From positions 3,720,001-3,784,000 of the forward strand of contig NZ_CP156674.1 of the NCBI RefSeq assembly GCF_039851965.1: 64,000 nucleotides of DNA, read 5' to 3'. Shown here piece by piece: positions 16,638-24,065 of this stretch. The DNA is from Pseudalkalibacillus hwajinpoensis. Its GTDB lineage: Bacteria > Bacillota > Bacilli > Bacillales > Guptibacillaceae. Position 1 is the first letter of the stretch. Each line of letters starts with the position of its first letter. The translations under genes and the position numbers were made by a program. The notes below the pieces were generated by a model that was not told the DNA's origin, searched no databases, and saw only the letters and a list, made by a program, of their open reading frames with translations.

Positions 16638-17419
16638 TTGCTTAGTATTGAAGAAAAAGGTAAAGATATTATTAAACAAGCGATCGAGGTAGGAGCATCT
16701 GATGTTCATTTTCATCCAAAAGAAAAGGGTACTCTAATCCAGTTTCGGGTTGACCATCGCCTTTATGATGCCATGTGGATTCCGATGACCATTAGTGAAA
16801 AGCTGCTATCCCACTTTAAGTTCTTGAGCGGAATGGACATTGGTGAAAAGCGTCGTCCGCAAAATGGCGCGATGGATATGGTGCTCTATCCGCGCAGGCT
16901 TCATCTTCGTCTCTCCACCATCCCCACTTCTTACAACGAAAGTCTTGTCGTTCGAATCCTTCCCCAAGATGAAACCCACACCTACGAGATGAACAAACAG
17001 CTGAATTAGCAATAAGAGCAAGTATGACAGGACATCTTGTCGTTTCAACTCTGCATACCGGTAGTACCCTCGAATGCATTCCAAGACTACTTGAATTCGG
17101 CATTCCTCTTCATAACATTGCACAGACACTAAGAGGTGTAGCGACTCAAAGGTTGGTTCCCCTTAAATGTCCATATTGTGAAGTTTGCTCGCTTGAATGT
17201 TTAAAACGGAGAACGCGAAGAAAACTAGCAGTCGTTGAAATCCTCGCAGGACTCCATCTTCAGAAAGCCCTCAGTGAACCAGAACTGCTCTCAATCCCCG
17301 GTCAGTCCACCATGAAAGATTTAATTCTAAGGGCATATGCGCTCGGCTATATTCAAAAAGGAACGGTAGAAAAGGAATTGGGGTTATGGAACCGTGAAAC
17401 GATCCAAATGGAAGCTTGA
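16638..17419 (+). pseudogene. comGA: comGA remnant: competence traffic ATPase lacking its ATPase core
   Basis: ComGA is the hexameric ATPase that drives assembly of the transformation pseudopilus. The N-terminal part is recognisable from TTG 16638 (LSIEEKGKDIIKQ...ASDVHFHP...HFKFLSGMDIGE...ESLVVRILPQ) and reaches a stop at 17007. The C-terminal part resumes in another frame at about 16989 (RDEQTAELAIRASMTGHLVV) and ends at 17419. The roughly 100 residues between, which carry Walker A (GPTGSGKT), the Asp box and Walker B in other ComGA proteins, are missing from the DNA. The product cannot hydrolyse ATP. This is an internal deletion plus frameshift, not a sequencing slip. Confidence 0.9.
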
Positions 17420-18421
17420 CCGAAAAGCTGATTTTCTATGTAGAATAGGAAAAATGCTCGAAGAAGGGTATTCACTCAGTAAAGGATTGGAAGTATATGC
17501 TCTATACCAGAATGATCATACACGCAAAAAGATTGAAATAATTATTCAACGTCTTAAAGGTGGTGATTCATTTCACGATGTACTGGCTGAATTTCAATTC
17601 CCTGCTGACATTCTTTCATACTTATACATGTCCGAGCAGCGAGATTTTGCCACTGGTATATCCTCATCCGGTCAATTAATGAAAACCAGAAGTGAATGGC
17701 AAAAAAGACTACGAAGCACGCTTGCGTATCCGATTTTACTGTTCTGGATGACAGCCCTTATGCTATTTGTTGTTGGGAAGTATTTATTACCTCAGTTTAA
17801 CACTCTATATGATTCCCTCGAAGTTCCACTTCCGCTCATTTCAAAACTGTTTATGGAACTGGTTCGTCTTACCCCTGCGATCGCAGTAGTCATTCTAATA
17901 TTGTGTATCTCCTTTTATCTCCTATCGTTGATGAAAAATAAACGAACTTCAGCAGTCCACAAAATGATTTTCTACAGTAAGGTTCCATTTGTGAACCTCT
18001 TTATCCCTCTGTATCTTACTCACCATACATCCTTGCATCTCGGTTTGCTTTTACAAAGTGGTTTATCTATATCAGAGGCTTTCGAATTGCTTAAAAGGCA
18101 GTCTCATTTCGTTTTTTTCAAGAAGAGGCGGAGCGCGTTTCTCTTTCATTGATGAAGGGGGAGAGGCTCGAAATGTTGTTTGAAAATCGTCGAATTTATG
18201 TGCCAGAGTTTAAGGAAATCTTGATGCACGGTCAGGCTAGTGGAAACCTTGGTCATGAACTTATTTTATATGGGGAGGTGGTGGGGGAAAGATTTGAAGA
18301 ATTAGTAAAGAAAGGATTTGTGATCCTTCAGCCTGTTAGTTTTGTTGGGGTGGGATTAGTTGTCATGGTGATGTTTATGTCGATTCTTATGCCGATGTTT
18401 TATTATCTACAATCCATTTAG
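17394..18421 (+). pseudogene. comGB: comGB remnant: pilus platform protein with a frameshift
   Basis: ComGB is the polytopic membrane platform of the pseudopilus machine. From GTG 17394 a good ComGB-like sequence with three membrane segments runs to a stop at 18152. The reading frame that continues it (QEEAERVSLSLMKGERLEML...LMHGQASGNLGHEL) is shifted by one base and ends at 18421 with the typical C-terminal helix. The break maps to a run of seven T at 18112-18118; eight T would restore one frame. It could be a true mutation or a sequencing error in the homopolymer. The start overlaps the end of comGA, as in intact operons. Confidence 0.85.
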
Positions 18422-18436
18422 GAAGGAAATGAAAAA

Positions 18437-18772
18437 ATGAGAAAATTAATGTGCTGGATCAAACAGGAAAAGGGTTTTACACTTATTGAAATGATGATTG
18501 CAATTATGATCATTTCGGTGCTTTTACTTATTGCAGTGCCGAGCTTGACGAAGAATAACGACGTCGTGGAAGCAAAGAGCTGTGAAGCGACCGTTAAAGT
18601 TGCTCAAACCCAGGTGGCAGCTTTTAAAGCAGATACAGGTGCACTGCCTACTACTATCGATGAATTAGTAAGTGGAGGGTATTTAGATACGGATGAAGCG
18701 AAGTGCCCCGGGGGAGAAACGTTAACAATTTCTGAAGGAAAAGTAACTGTTGGCACTACAACTACACCGTAA
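18437..18772 (+). CDS. comGC: ComGC, major competence pseudopilin
   Basis: Major subunit of the transformation pilus, and the only comG gene here with an intact frame and a clear start. The 111-residue prepilin has the ComC-type cleavage site KG/FTLIEMM (cut after G13, glutamate at +5). A hydrophobic helix (14-36) follows, then two cysteines (AKSCEAT and EAKCPGG) that form the stabilising disulfide. ATG 18437 follows GGAAGGAAATG. Its 3' end overlaps comGD by 23 bases. With ComGA and the other partners broken, it is unlikely to be assembled into a pilus. Confidence 0.93.
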   Translation: MRKLMCWIKQEKGFTLIEMMIAIMIISVLLLIAVPSLTKNNDVVEAKSCEATVKVAQTQVAAFKADTGALPTTIDELVSGGYLDTDEAKCPGGETLTISEGKVTVGTTTTP

Positions 18773-19205
18773 ATATGGTACTTCCTCTGGCTATACACTT
18801 ATTGAAATGATGATTGTCCTCACGATCCTCTCCATTCTTCTTGCTTTAATCTTCATTCAGATCACTCCAACACAGTCATCCTCATCGACAAGACAGTTCC
18901 TCGAAATGATTCAAGCAGATATTCGATATACGCAAGAGCTCGCGTATACAGATGGAAAAGCCCATCGTTTTTCCATCTCATCTGAAGCGCATACGTATAG
19001 CATTCTAAGTAATTCATCAACCGTGGTAAAGACGGTTCAGATTCCAGAACAAATTTCCATCAATGGGAACATTAGGGTATCAAATTGTTTATGGTGGGAA
19101 TGGAAATGTTCAAAAAGCAGGAACACTTTATATTAAGGATGTGAGAAGGCATATAAGCTTGTTGTACAAATCGGAAGCGGTCGTTTCTATATTCAAAAGC
19201 TGTAG
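18750..19205 (+). pseudogene. comGD: comGD remnant: minor pseudopilin with two compensating frameshifts
   Basis: Minor pseudopilin with the cleavage motif SSGYTLIEMM and a hydrophobic helix. From TTG 18750 the frame is good up to QIPEQISING. One extra G in GGG at 19065-19067 shifts it, and the homologous continuation (YQIVYGGNGNVQKAGTLYIKD) reads in the +1 frame. Near 19141-19146 a missing base returns it to the first frame, giving EKAYKLVVQIGSGRFYIQKL and a stop at 19203. Without correction translation stops at 19136. Net length is that of a normal ComGD. The start overlaps comGC. Confidence 0.8.
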
Positions 19206-19512
19206 GGGCTACACTCTGTTAGATGCGTTAACAGCCCTCTCAATCCTTACAGTACTTTCACTCAGTATCCTTCCTCTTTATACGCATCTTTATGAAGAAC
19301 GTTCAGCGATAAGTGAGCGGAGAGAGGCGGTCATGCTGCTTGATCAATACTGGCTAGAGTTTGTTTTAGAAGGTCTGTCACCGCCTTCAGAATTCTCTCG
19401 TAAAGAAGTGAGCTACCTGTTCCAAATGTCCACTGATCAATTATGTATTTCGTTCGAAGACGTTAGAAAACGGAGAACATCTATTTGTCGGAGTCTTCCA
19501 GATGAAGGATGA
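19159..19512 (+). CDS. comGE: ComGE-like minor pseudopilin (start uncertain)
   Basis: The continuous frame holds a type-IV-pilin-like segment CRGYTLLDALTALSILTVLS, then an amphipathic C-terminal domain ending RSLPDEG. Position and architecture fit ComGE, the minor pseudopilin after ComGD. No ATG or GTG lies just before the pilin motif. TTG 19159 with AGAAGG nearby is the best start but makes an unusually long overlap with the comGD end, so the original start may be lost. The 3' end overlaps comGF by 11 bases. Confidence 0.65.
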   Translation: MLYKSEAVVSIFKSCRGYTLLDALTALSILTVLSLSILPLYTHLYEERSAISERREAVMLLDQYWLEFVLEGLSPPSEFSRKEVSYLFQMSTDQLCISFEDVRKRRTSICRSLPDEG

Positions 19513-19926
19513 GAGCGGTATTACACTGTTGGAATTAATACTGACAATTACTATTTTCATGGCAATTGCTACCGTTCTCCCACTTTTAATGAATGCTGCA
19601 GTTAAAAGTACTGGTGATGATCTTCAAAATGAAGAAGCACAGCTGTTTTTTCATTTGATTCGAAAGAGGTCAGGGAAGCTTCGAAGGTATCGACTGTAGG
19701 TGTGAGTCTTGAAATAGTTAAGTCGGATGGATCGATTGTACTTTATGAACGTTATGGTACGTCGATCAGACGGAGAGTGAATGGGACAGGGCATGAAATT
19801 GTGCTACAGAATGTAAAGGAGATGGAGTGTGAGAGTTTAGGAAGAAAAGTCATAATTGAGGTGGAGCTTATTAATGGCAAAAAAGAAAAGCGCCTCGAAT
19901 ACCAGATGGCACAATTATCACAATGA
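19502..19926 (+). pseudogene. comGF: comGF remnant: minor pseudopilin with a frameshift
   Basis: ATG 19502 opens a pilin-like N-terminus (GITLLELILTITIFMAIATVLPLL) that stops at 19699. The continuation (SFDSKEVREASKVSTVGVSLEIVKSDGS ... read as DSKEVREASKV, then IRRRVNGTGHEIVLQNV) is in the frame one base earlier and ends at 19926. RRRVNGTGH matches the conserved ComGF core (RKRVDGKGH in B. subtilis). The break maps to six T at 19646-19651; a seventh T restores a single frame. As in comGB, a T is missing from a homopolymer. Confidence 0.82.
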
Positions 19927-20298
19927 AAAGGGATATATTACAGCTACAATGATGCTTATCAGTACGCTCGTTATAGGTTTTGTACTGCACCTGTGTACGA
20001 TAACAGAGAATGAGCGGAATTTTCTCGATCGTGAAGAGGAGGAACTTAGAAAGGAATCCTTGATAGTCCTCGGTATGAAAGATACAATTTCGTATATACA
20101 GTATCAAGCCATACCTCTTCAGAATAGAACGTTTTCCTATCAGGAAGGCACAATAGAAGCGGTCATATCGAGAACGTCAGAACATGAATTAATCGTGAAT
20201 TAACTGGTTTCCCACAAGAAAAGACCAGGGTAAGGGCAACATTTCGCTACAATGATCAAGAGAAACAAGTCGTAAAATGGGGAGAAGAAACAGGATGA
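19874..20298 (+). pseudogene. comGG: comGG remnant: minor pseudopilin with a late frameshift
   Basis: ATG 19874, behind GAGGTGGAG, opens a ComGG-like protein with one hydrophobic segment (GYITATMMLISTLVIGFVLH) that stops early at 20203. Inserting one T near 20200 continues the frame through VNLTGFPQEKTRVRATFRYN to TGA 20296-20298. That end overlaps the aroK start as ATGA, a classic translational-coupling junction, which strongly supports the reconstruction. It overlaps comGF by 53 bases. Confidence 0.8.
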
Positions 20299-20792
20299 AA
20301 GCCATCTACTTAACAGGATTTATGGGGTCCGGTAAGACAACGATTGCAGAGGAATTATCACGTGTATTGTCTGTACCAGCGATTGATACGGACGAACATC
20401 TCGTTACGTGTACTGGAAAGACGATTCCTACCATTTTTGAAGAAGAAGGAGAAACGGCATTTAGACAGTATGAATCTGAATCTCTTCATGACCTTCCAAC
20501 ACAGGGAGTCATTATTAGTACAGGCGGTGGCATTGTGTTAAAAGAAGCTAATCGTACTTATATGAAGCAAAATGGAACGGTAATTTATTTGCACTGCGAT
20601 CCAGACGAAATTATTAACCGTCTTGAAGGTGATACTTCAAGACCATTGCTCGCAGGGAAGAACAAACGAGAAAAAGTGGAAGCCATTTTTTCAGAGCGAC
20701 TTCCATTGTATCGTGAAGCGCATTATGAAATTGATACGACCAATCAATCCGTGATTGAAATTGTAAAACAAATTCAAAGGGCCATTGGTTAA
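20295..20792 (+). CDS. aroK: Shikimate kinase
   Basis: Phosphorylates shikimate at the 3-hydroxyl in aromatic amino acid synthesis. The 165-residue P-loop enzyme has Walker A GFMGSGKT (8-15), the IDTDEHL shikimate-binding aspartate (about 31-37), the FRQYESE arginine, the TGGGIV loop (about 76-81) and the lid arginine in TSRPLL. ATG 20295 follows GGGGAGAAG; an upstream start would run into the comGG remnant. It was probably the last coupled gene of the comG transcript. AroQ, another enzyme of the pathway, is encoded at 36.3 kb. Confidence 0.93.
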   Translation: MKAIYLTGFMGSGKTTIAEELSRVLSVPAIDTDEHLVTCTGKTIPTIFEEEGETAFRQYESESLHDLPTQGVIISTGGGIVLKEANRTYMKQNGTVIYLHCDPDEIINRLEGDTSRPLLAGKNKREKVEAIFSERLPLYREAHYEIDTTNQSVIEIVKQIQRAIG

Positions 20793-20850
20793 ATAGCTGG
20801 GAGTTCGGGCATCCTGAATGTAGAACATCAAAAACAAAAGGGTGAAACGG

Positions 20851-21033
20851 ATGTCATCAAATGATCTAGTTAAATTCATGACACAGCAAGTTGTATCATA
20901 TATTGATCAACCAAAGGAAGACCGACAGCATCAGCGCGCTGAGCGCAAAGCGGCAAAACAACCATTTCTATTTCGGTGGTTTGGGATTATACCAATGGCC
21001 ATCTCCATGTTTTTCACCAAAAGAAAACGGTAA
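20851..21033 (+). CDS. yqzE: YqzE family protein
   Basis: A 60-residue basic protein with the YqzE pattern SNDLVKFMTQQVVSYID, a charged central segment, and PFLFRWFGIIPMAISMF forming one weak hydrophobic patch near the C-terminus. The role is unknown. In B. subtilis it lies directly after comGG; here aroK intervenes. ATG 20851 has AGGGTG six bases upstream, better than GTG 20842. A perfect terminator follows five bases after the stop. Confidence 0.9.
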   Translation: MSSNDLVKFMTQQVVSYIDQPKEDRQHQRAERKAAKQPFLFRWFGIIPMAISMFFTKRKR

Positions 21034-21037
21034 AGCA

Positions 21038-21066
21038 GACTCGGACAACCCTGTCCGAGTCTTTTT
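21038..21066 (+). terminator. Terminator after yqzE
   Basis: Perfect 10-bp stem GACTCGGACA/TGTCCGAGTC, loop ACCC, five T. It lies between convergent yqzE and yqhG and may also weaken minus-strand transcription. Confidence 0.92.
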
Positions 21067-21068
21067 CT

Positions 21069-21863
21069 TTAAACTCTTTGTTCTATACCAGGCGTTAGAT
21101 AGAAGATTCCTCCATTGATGATATCGAGAGTAATCACGGGTTCATATTGATTACGAAGTGCCTCTTTCTCAACCATATAGCTTGGGGCATCTCTGTTTCC
21201 TTCATAAAAATGGTCGAGCAGTAATTGATCAGCTGCCCACCGCTTTTTCGCTTCTTCCGCCCAGCTGTGATCTTCTCTTGAAATAAGCATGTTAACGACT
21301 TCTTCTAGACGTGATAATCCACTGGCTGGTTTAATAATAGGGCTAATCGTAAACGTATAGTCAGGAATTTTTGGGGTTAACGGTTTTGAGAGTAACAACT
21401 CATGAAAATCATCTACCACCGCACCGCTAACAAGGTGAAGACCGAGCGAGACCAATCGGTGTTTTTTTCGATCACATTGGTAAGATACTTTTATATTCAA
21501 GCCGAGCCATGGGTGAAGGGGGAGGTGTCGGTGGTGATTGGTCTGGACATCCTCATATAAGCGAATGGACGAAGCCAACTTTTTTGTTGAAGAAAAGATC
21601 TGATGAAGCCTTGGTGCACCAAAATGAATGAATTCTCCTTTTTCTTCATTTGCATCTTGATTTGTAATAAGTGAGAGTGTCATTGGCCTCGGAGTTCCGC
21701 CAGTCTTTTCAAGATAATGCCAATAAAATGGTCGATTCATTAATTCTTTATCAAGATCGACGGTAAGTTGTACAGCGAGAACACCAGGCTTTTCATTAAT
21801 GATGCTGCAGTTATTTGCTATAAAATATGAGCGGAGGTAATTATGAATATTTTCTTGTCTCAT
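21069..21863 (-). CDS. yqhG: YqhG family protein
   Basis: 264 residues, matching the YqhG family found next to the yqhH helicase gene in Bacillus; the function is unknown. N-terminus MRQENIHNYLRSYFIANNCSI, central LTVDLDKELMNRPFYWHYLEKTGG (read as MNRPFYWHYLEKT) and a C-terminal YEPVITLDIINGGIFYLTPG are family-like. No membrane segment or nuclease motif is seen. It overlaps the end of yqhH by 23 bases, so the two are translationally linked and probably act together. Confidence 0.9.
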   Translation of the reverse strand: MRQENIHNYLRSYFIANNCSIINEKPGVLAVQLTVDLDKELMNRPFYWHYLEKTGGTPRPMTLSLITNQDANEEKGEFIHFGAPRLHQIFSSTKKLASSIRLYEDVQTNHHRHLPLHPWLGLNIKVSYQCDRKKHRLVSLGLHLVSGAVVDDFHELLLSKPLTPKIPDYTFTISPIIKPASGLSRLEEVVNMLISREDHSWAEEAKKRWAADQLLLDHFYEGNRDAPSYMVEKEALRNQYEPVITLDIINGGIFYLTPGIEQRV

Positions 21864-23520
21864 TGGACTCCTCCTGTTGATTTTTCTGGTAGTTAATCAG
21901 TTCTTTAATGTTTTCCATTTTAATACGAATTTCACCCTCGCTCTCGGAGTGAAGTAAAATATCAGATATATGATGCTCAATGTCGCGCATACCAAGTCGA
22001 GTTAATATTTCATCTAACTGGCCGATGACGCTTTCAAATAGCTGTATTTTTTCGTAGAGCAACGTTAGGATATGTTCTTCAACGGTATGCTTGGTTGCGA
22101 AATTATAAATATGGACGTCACCTTCTTGACCCAGACGGTGGATCCGTCCGATTCGCTGCTCGATGCGCATTGGATTCCATGGAAGATCATAATTGATCAC
22201 ATGCTGGCAGAACTGAAGGTTTATTCCTTCACCACCGGCTTCTGTCGCAATTAACACTTTCGCATGATTTTTAAACAATTCTTTCATCCAGTCTTTCTTA
22301 CTGCGCTTAAATCCACCCCTAAACGGTACGGATGTAATTCCATGCTCTTTAAGAAACCATTGCAAGTAAAGTTGAGTGGCGCGATATTCAGTAAAGATAA
22401 TGACTTTCCCTTCGATTGACTGGATGAGTTCAAGTGCTTTCACGGCCTTCGAATTTGTTGGTACCCCTTCAATTTTTTTGATTAGATCAAGCATAATGGT
22501 TTTAGCAGACTCATTGGCCGGCTCTTTTTCTATCATTTTTTTCAACGTCATGTAAGCTGCTTCACGACTGGAACAAATTTCACGGAGTAGGGTAATAATT
22601 GAAAACTGACTACGAGTGGCTACTGGCTGTTTTTTTAATGCTTCTACTGACCTGTATAACGCTTCTTCCTCAGGGCTTAAAGTAATCGGTATAGTTTCGA
22701 CAATACGTTCAGGCCAATCCATTCCTGTATCTTCCCGGCGGTTTCTTACCATGACTTTTTGGATGAGTTTTTTTAGTCTTTCTTCATCTTCCACACTTTT
22801 TTCTTTTCCTTTATACTCTTTTTCAAATTGTTCAAAGCTCCCTAAATGACCTGGTTTAAGTAATGATACGAGGTTAAATACTTCTTCCAATCGATTCTGA
22901 ACGGGTGTTGCGGTTAATAGTAAGCAAAATTTTCTTGGAAGGTGCTGAACAAACTCATAGTTTTTGGTTCGACTGTTTTTTAATCGGTGTGCTTCATCAA
23001 TGATAACCATGTCGTACTGCTGTTCATATACAATAGAGCGGTGAGGTTCACGCTTCGCCGTATCGATTGATGAAACCACCACATCACATTGATCCCATAC
23101 ATAGCTTTTCCTTTGCACAACAGCAGGGATATAGAATTTCTGATTCAATTCAATGGCCCATTGCGAAACAAGGGACGCTGGTACAAGAATCAAAACTTTT
23201 TTAACTAATCCTCTAATCATATACTCTTTAATGATAAGGCCGGCTTCAATCGTCTTCCCAAGACCCACTTCGTCCGCGAGGATAGCTTTACCATTCATTT
23301 CCTCGACGACACGGCGAGCCGTGTCGAGCTGATACGGATGTGGTGTTAAGTGTGGAAGGTGGGCAGGTGCAAGCAACCCGGTGAATGAAGGAATGGTCGT
23401 GTGCTTTTCTGCTTCAATCGCTAGCTTAAAAAGTTCCCAGTTTGCCCATGGACCATCCTCTTCAATTTGTTTCAGGAAATGATTTGTCCAATCTCTGTCG
23501 AAATGTAGTTCTGTCTTCAA
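21841..23520 (-). CDS. yqhH: SNF2-family DEAD/DEAH-box helicase YqhH
   Basis: A 559-residue Swi2/Snf2 ATPase: Q-like PYQLDTARR (about 62-70), Walker A DEVGLGKT (83-90), DEAH box (175-178), LTATPVQNR (motif III), then helicase-C with ATEAGGEGINLQ and the arginine-finger motif QRIGRIHRLGQ. Such proteins translocate on double-stranded DNA and remodel protein-DNA complexes. The partner of this one is not known. The start is TTG 23520 behind GAAAGGG. It is transcribed away from the gcv leader and forms an operon with yqhG. Confidence 0.93.
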   Translation of the reverse strand: MKTELHFDRDWTNHFLKQIEEDGPWANWELFKLAIEAEKHTTIPSFTGLLAPAHLPHLTPHPYQLDTARRVVEEMNGKAILADEVGLGKTIEAGLIIKEYMIRGLVKKVLILVPASLVSQWAIELNQKFYIPAVVQRKSYVWDQCDVVVSSIDTAKREPHRSIVYEQQYDMVIIDEAHRLKNSRTKNYEFVQHLPRKFCLLLTATPVQNRLEEVFNLVSLLKPGHLGSFEQFEKEYKGKEKSVEDEERLKKLIQKVMVRNRREDTGMDWPERIVETIPITLSPEEEALYRSVEALKKQPVATRSQFSIITLLREICSSREAAYMTLKKMIEKEPANESAKTIMLDLIKKIEGVPTNSKAVKALELIQSIEGKVIIFTEYRATQLYLQWFLKEHGITSVPFRGGFKRSKKDWMKELFKNHAKVLIATEAGGEGINLQFCQHVINYDLPWNPMRIEQRIGRIHRLGQEGDVHIYNFATKHTVEEHILTLLYEKIQLFESVIGQLDEILTRLGMRDIEHHISDILLHSESEGEIRIKMENIKELINYQKNQQEESNETRKYS

Positions 23521-23592
23521 AATGAAAACCCTTTCTCAAAAGAGGTATTTACGAATGAAAAAACAATAATATATAATAATGTTCGTTTTTAA

Positions 23593-23681
23593 ACTAGTAG
23601 TGGAAATACTTTCATTATTAAAAAGATTGTTGCCAACCTTATGATGGTAGTGGTAGGATTGAAATCGAAAGCACTACTAGT
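23593..23681. repeat. Perfect 10-bp inverted repeat between yqhH and the gcv leader
   Basis: ACTAGTAGTG (23593-23602) and CACTACTAGT (23672-23681), 69 bases apart. The right arm touches the presumed gcv -10 hexamer. It could be a pair of operator half-sites or a looped element; no regulator is evident. Confidence 0.6.
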
Positions 23682-23686
23682 ATGAA
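23659..23686 (+). promoter_or_regulatory. Probable promoter of the gcv operon
   Basis: -35 TTGAAA (23659-23664), 16 bases, -10 TATGAA (23681-23686), about 45 bases before the first glycine aptamer. Confidence 0.5.
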
Positions 23687-23734
23687 TCAAACGCAGGGTT
23701 CCAATACCTTAAAACTGAAAATAGGCGAATGAAA

Positions 23735-23903
23735 GCAAGAGGAGAGACTGCTATATGCAGCGCCGAAGGAGCAAGCAAATTTGTGAATCTCTCAGGCAAA
23801 AAGACTCTTGCTAGACGCACCTCTGGAGAGTGCTTTTTTAAAAGCCGCCAAAGATGTAACTCTCGCGATGGCGAGGAGAAACTTTCAGGTCAACGGGACA
23901 GAG
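23735..23903 (+). promoter_or_regulatory. Tandem glycine riboswitch (gcvT motif)
   Basis: Aptamer 1 contains GGAGAG, GCGCCGAAGGAGCAA, AATCTCTCAGGCAAAAAGAC and the closing CTCTGGAGAG. After a short linker aptamer 2 contains GCCGCCAAAG, a GC-rich variable stem (CTCGC/GCGAG), AAACTTTCAGGTCAACGGGACAGAG. The tandem layout before a glycine-cleavage operon is typical, with an intrinsic terminator starting inside the 3' end of aptamer 2. Glycine is expected to switch transcription on. Confidence 0.96.
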
Positions 23904-23942
23904 AAATCACGCTTAATACAGCGGGTTTCTCTGTCCTTTTTT
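23896..23942 (+). terminator. Riboswitch-controlled terminator before gcvT
   Basis: Perfect 11-bp stem GGACAGAGAAA/TTTCTCTGTCC followed by six T. Its 5' arm is the 3' end of aptamer 2, so ligand-stabilised folding of that aptamer would prevent terminator formation. Confidence 0.9.
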
Positions 23943-23995
23943 GTACTTTGAGAATGCTCAACTATATTAAAGAGTTAAGGTATAAGAAAAACTAA

Positions 23996-24030
23996 GGCTT
24001 CCGCTAGGCTTGGCGGTAAGCCGGGTTTTT
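23996..24030 (+). terminator. Second terminator-like hairpin in the gcv leader
   Basis: GGCTT-CCGC pairs with GCGG-T-AAGCC (one bulged T), loop TAGGCTTG, then GGG and five T, only 36 bases before the gcvT start. A further short stem CTGAAA/TTTCAG (24034-24054) overlaps the start of the gcvT ribosome-binding site. These may form a second layer of control. Confidence 0.55.
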
Positions 24031-24065
24031 CATCTGAAAGATCAACGATTTCAGGAGGGAAAATG

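Noticed and set aside
16806..17129. Minus-strand frame over comGA
   Set aside because: Shadow of the comGA remnant; the plus-strand translation matches ComGA.
23729..23995. Open frame of 88 codons before gcvT
   Set aside because: It lies over the tandem glycine aptamers and terminator and encodes low-complexity, non-family sequence.
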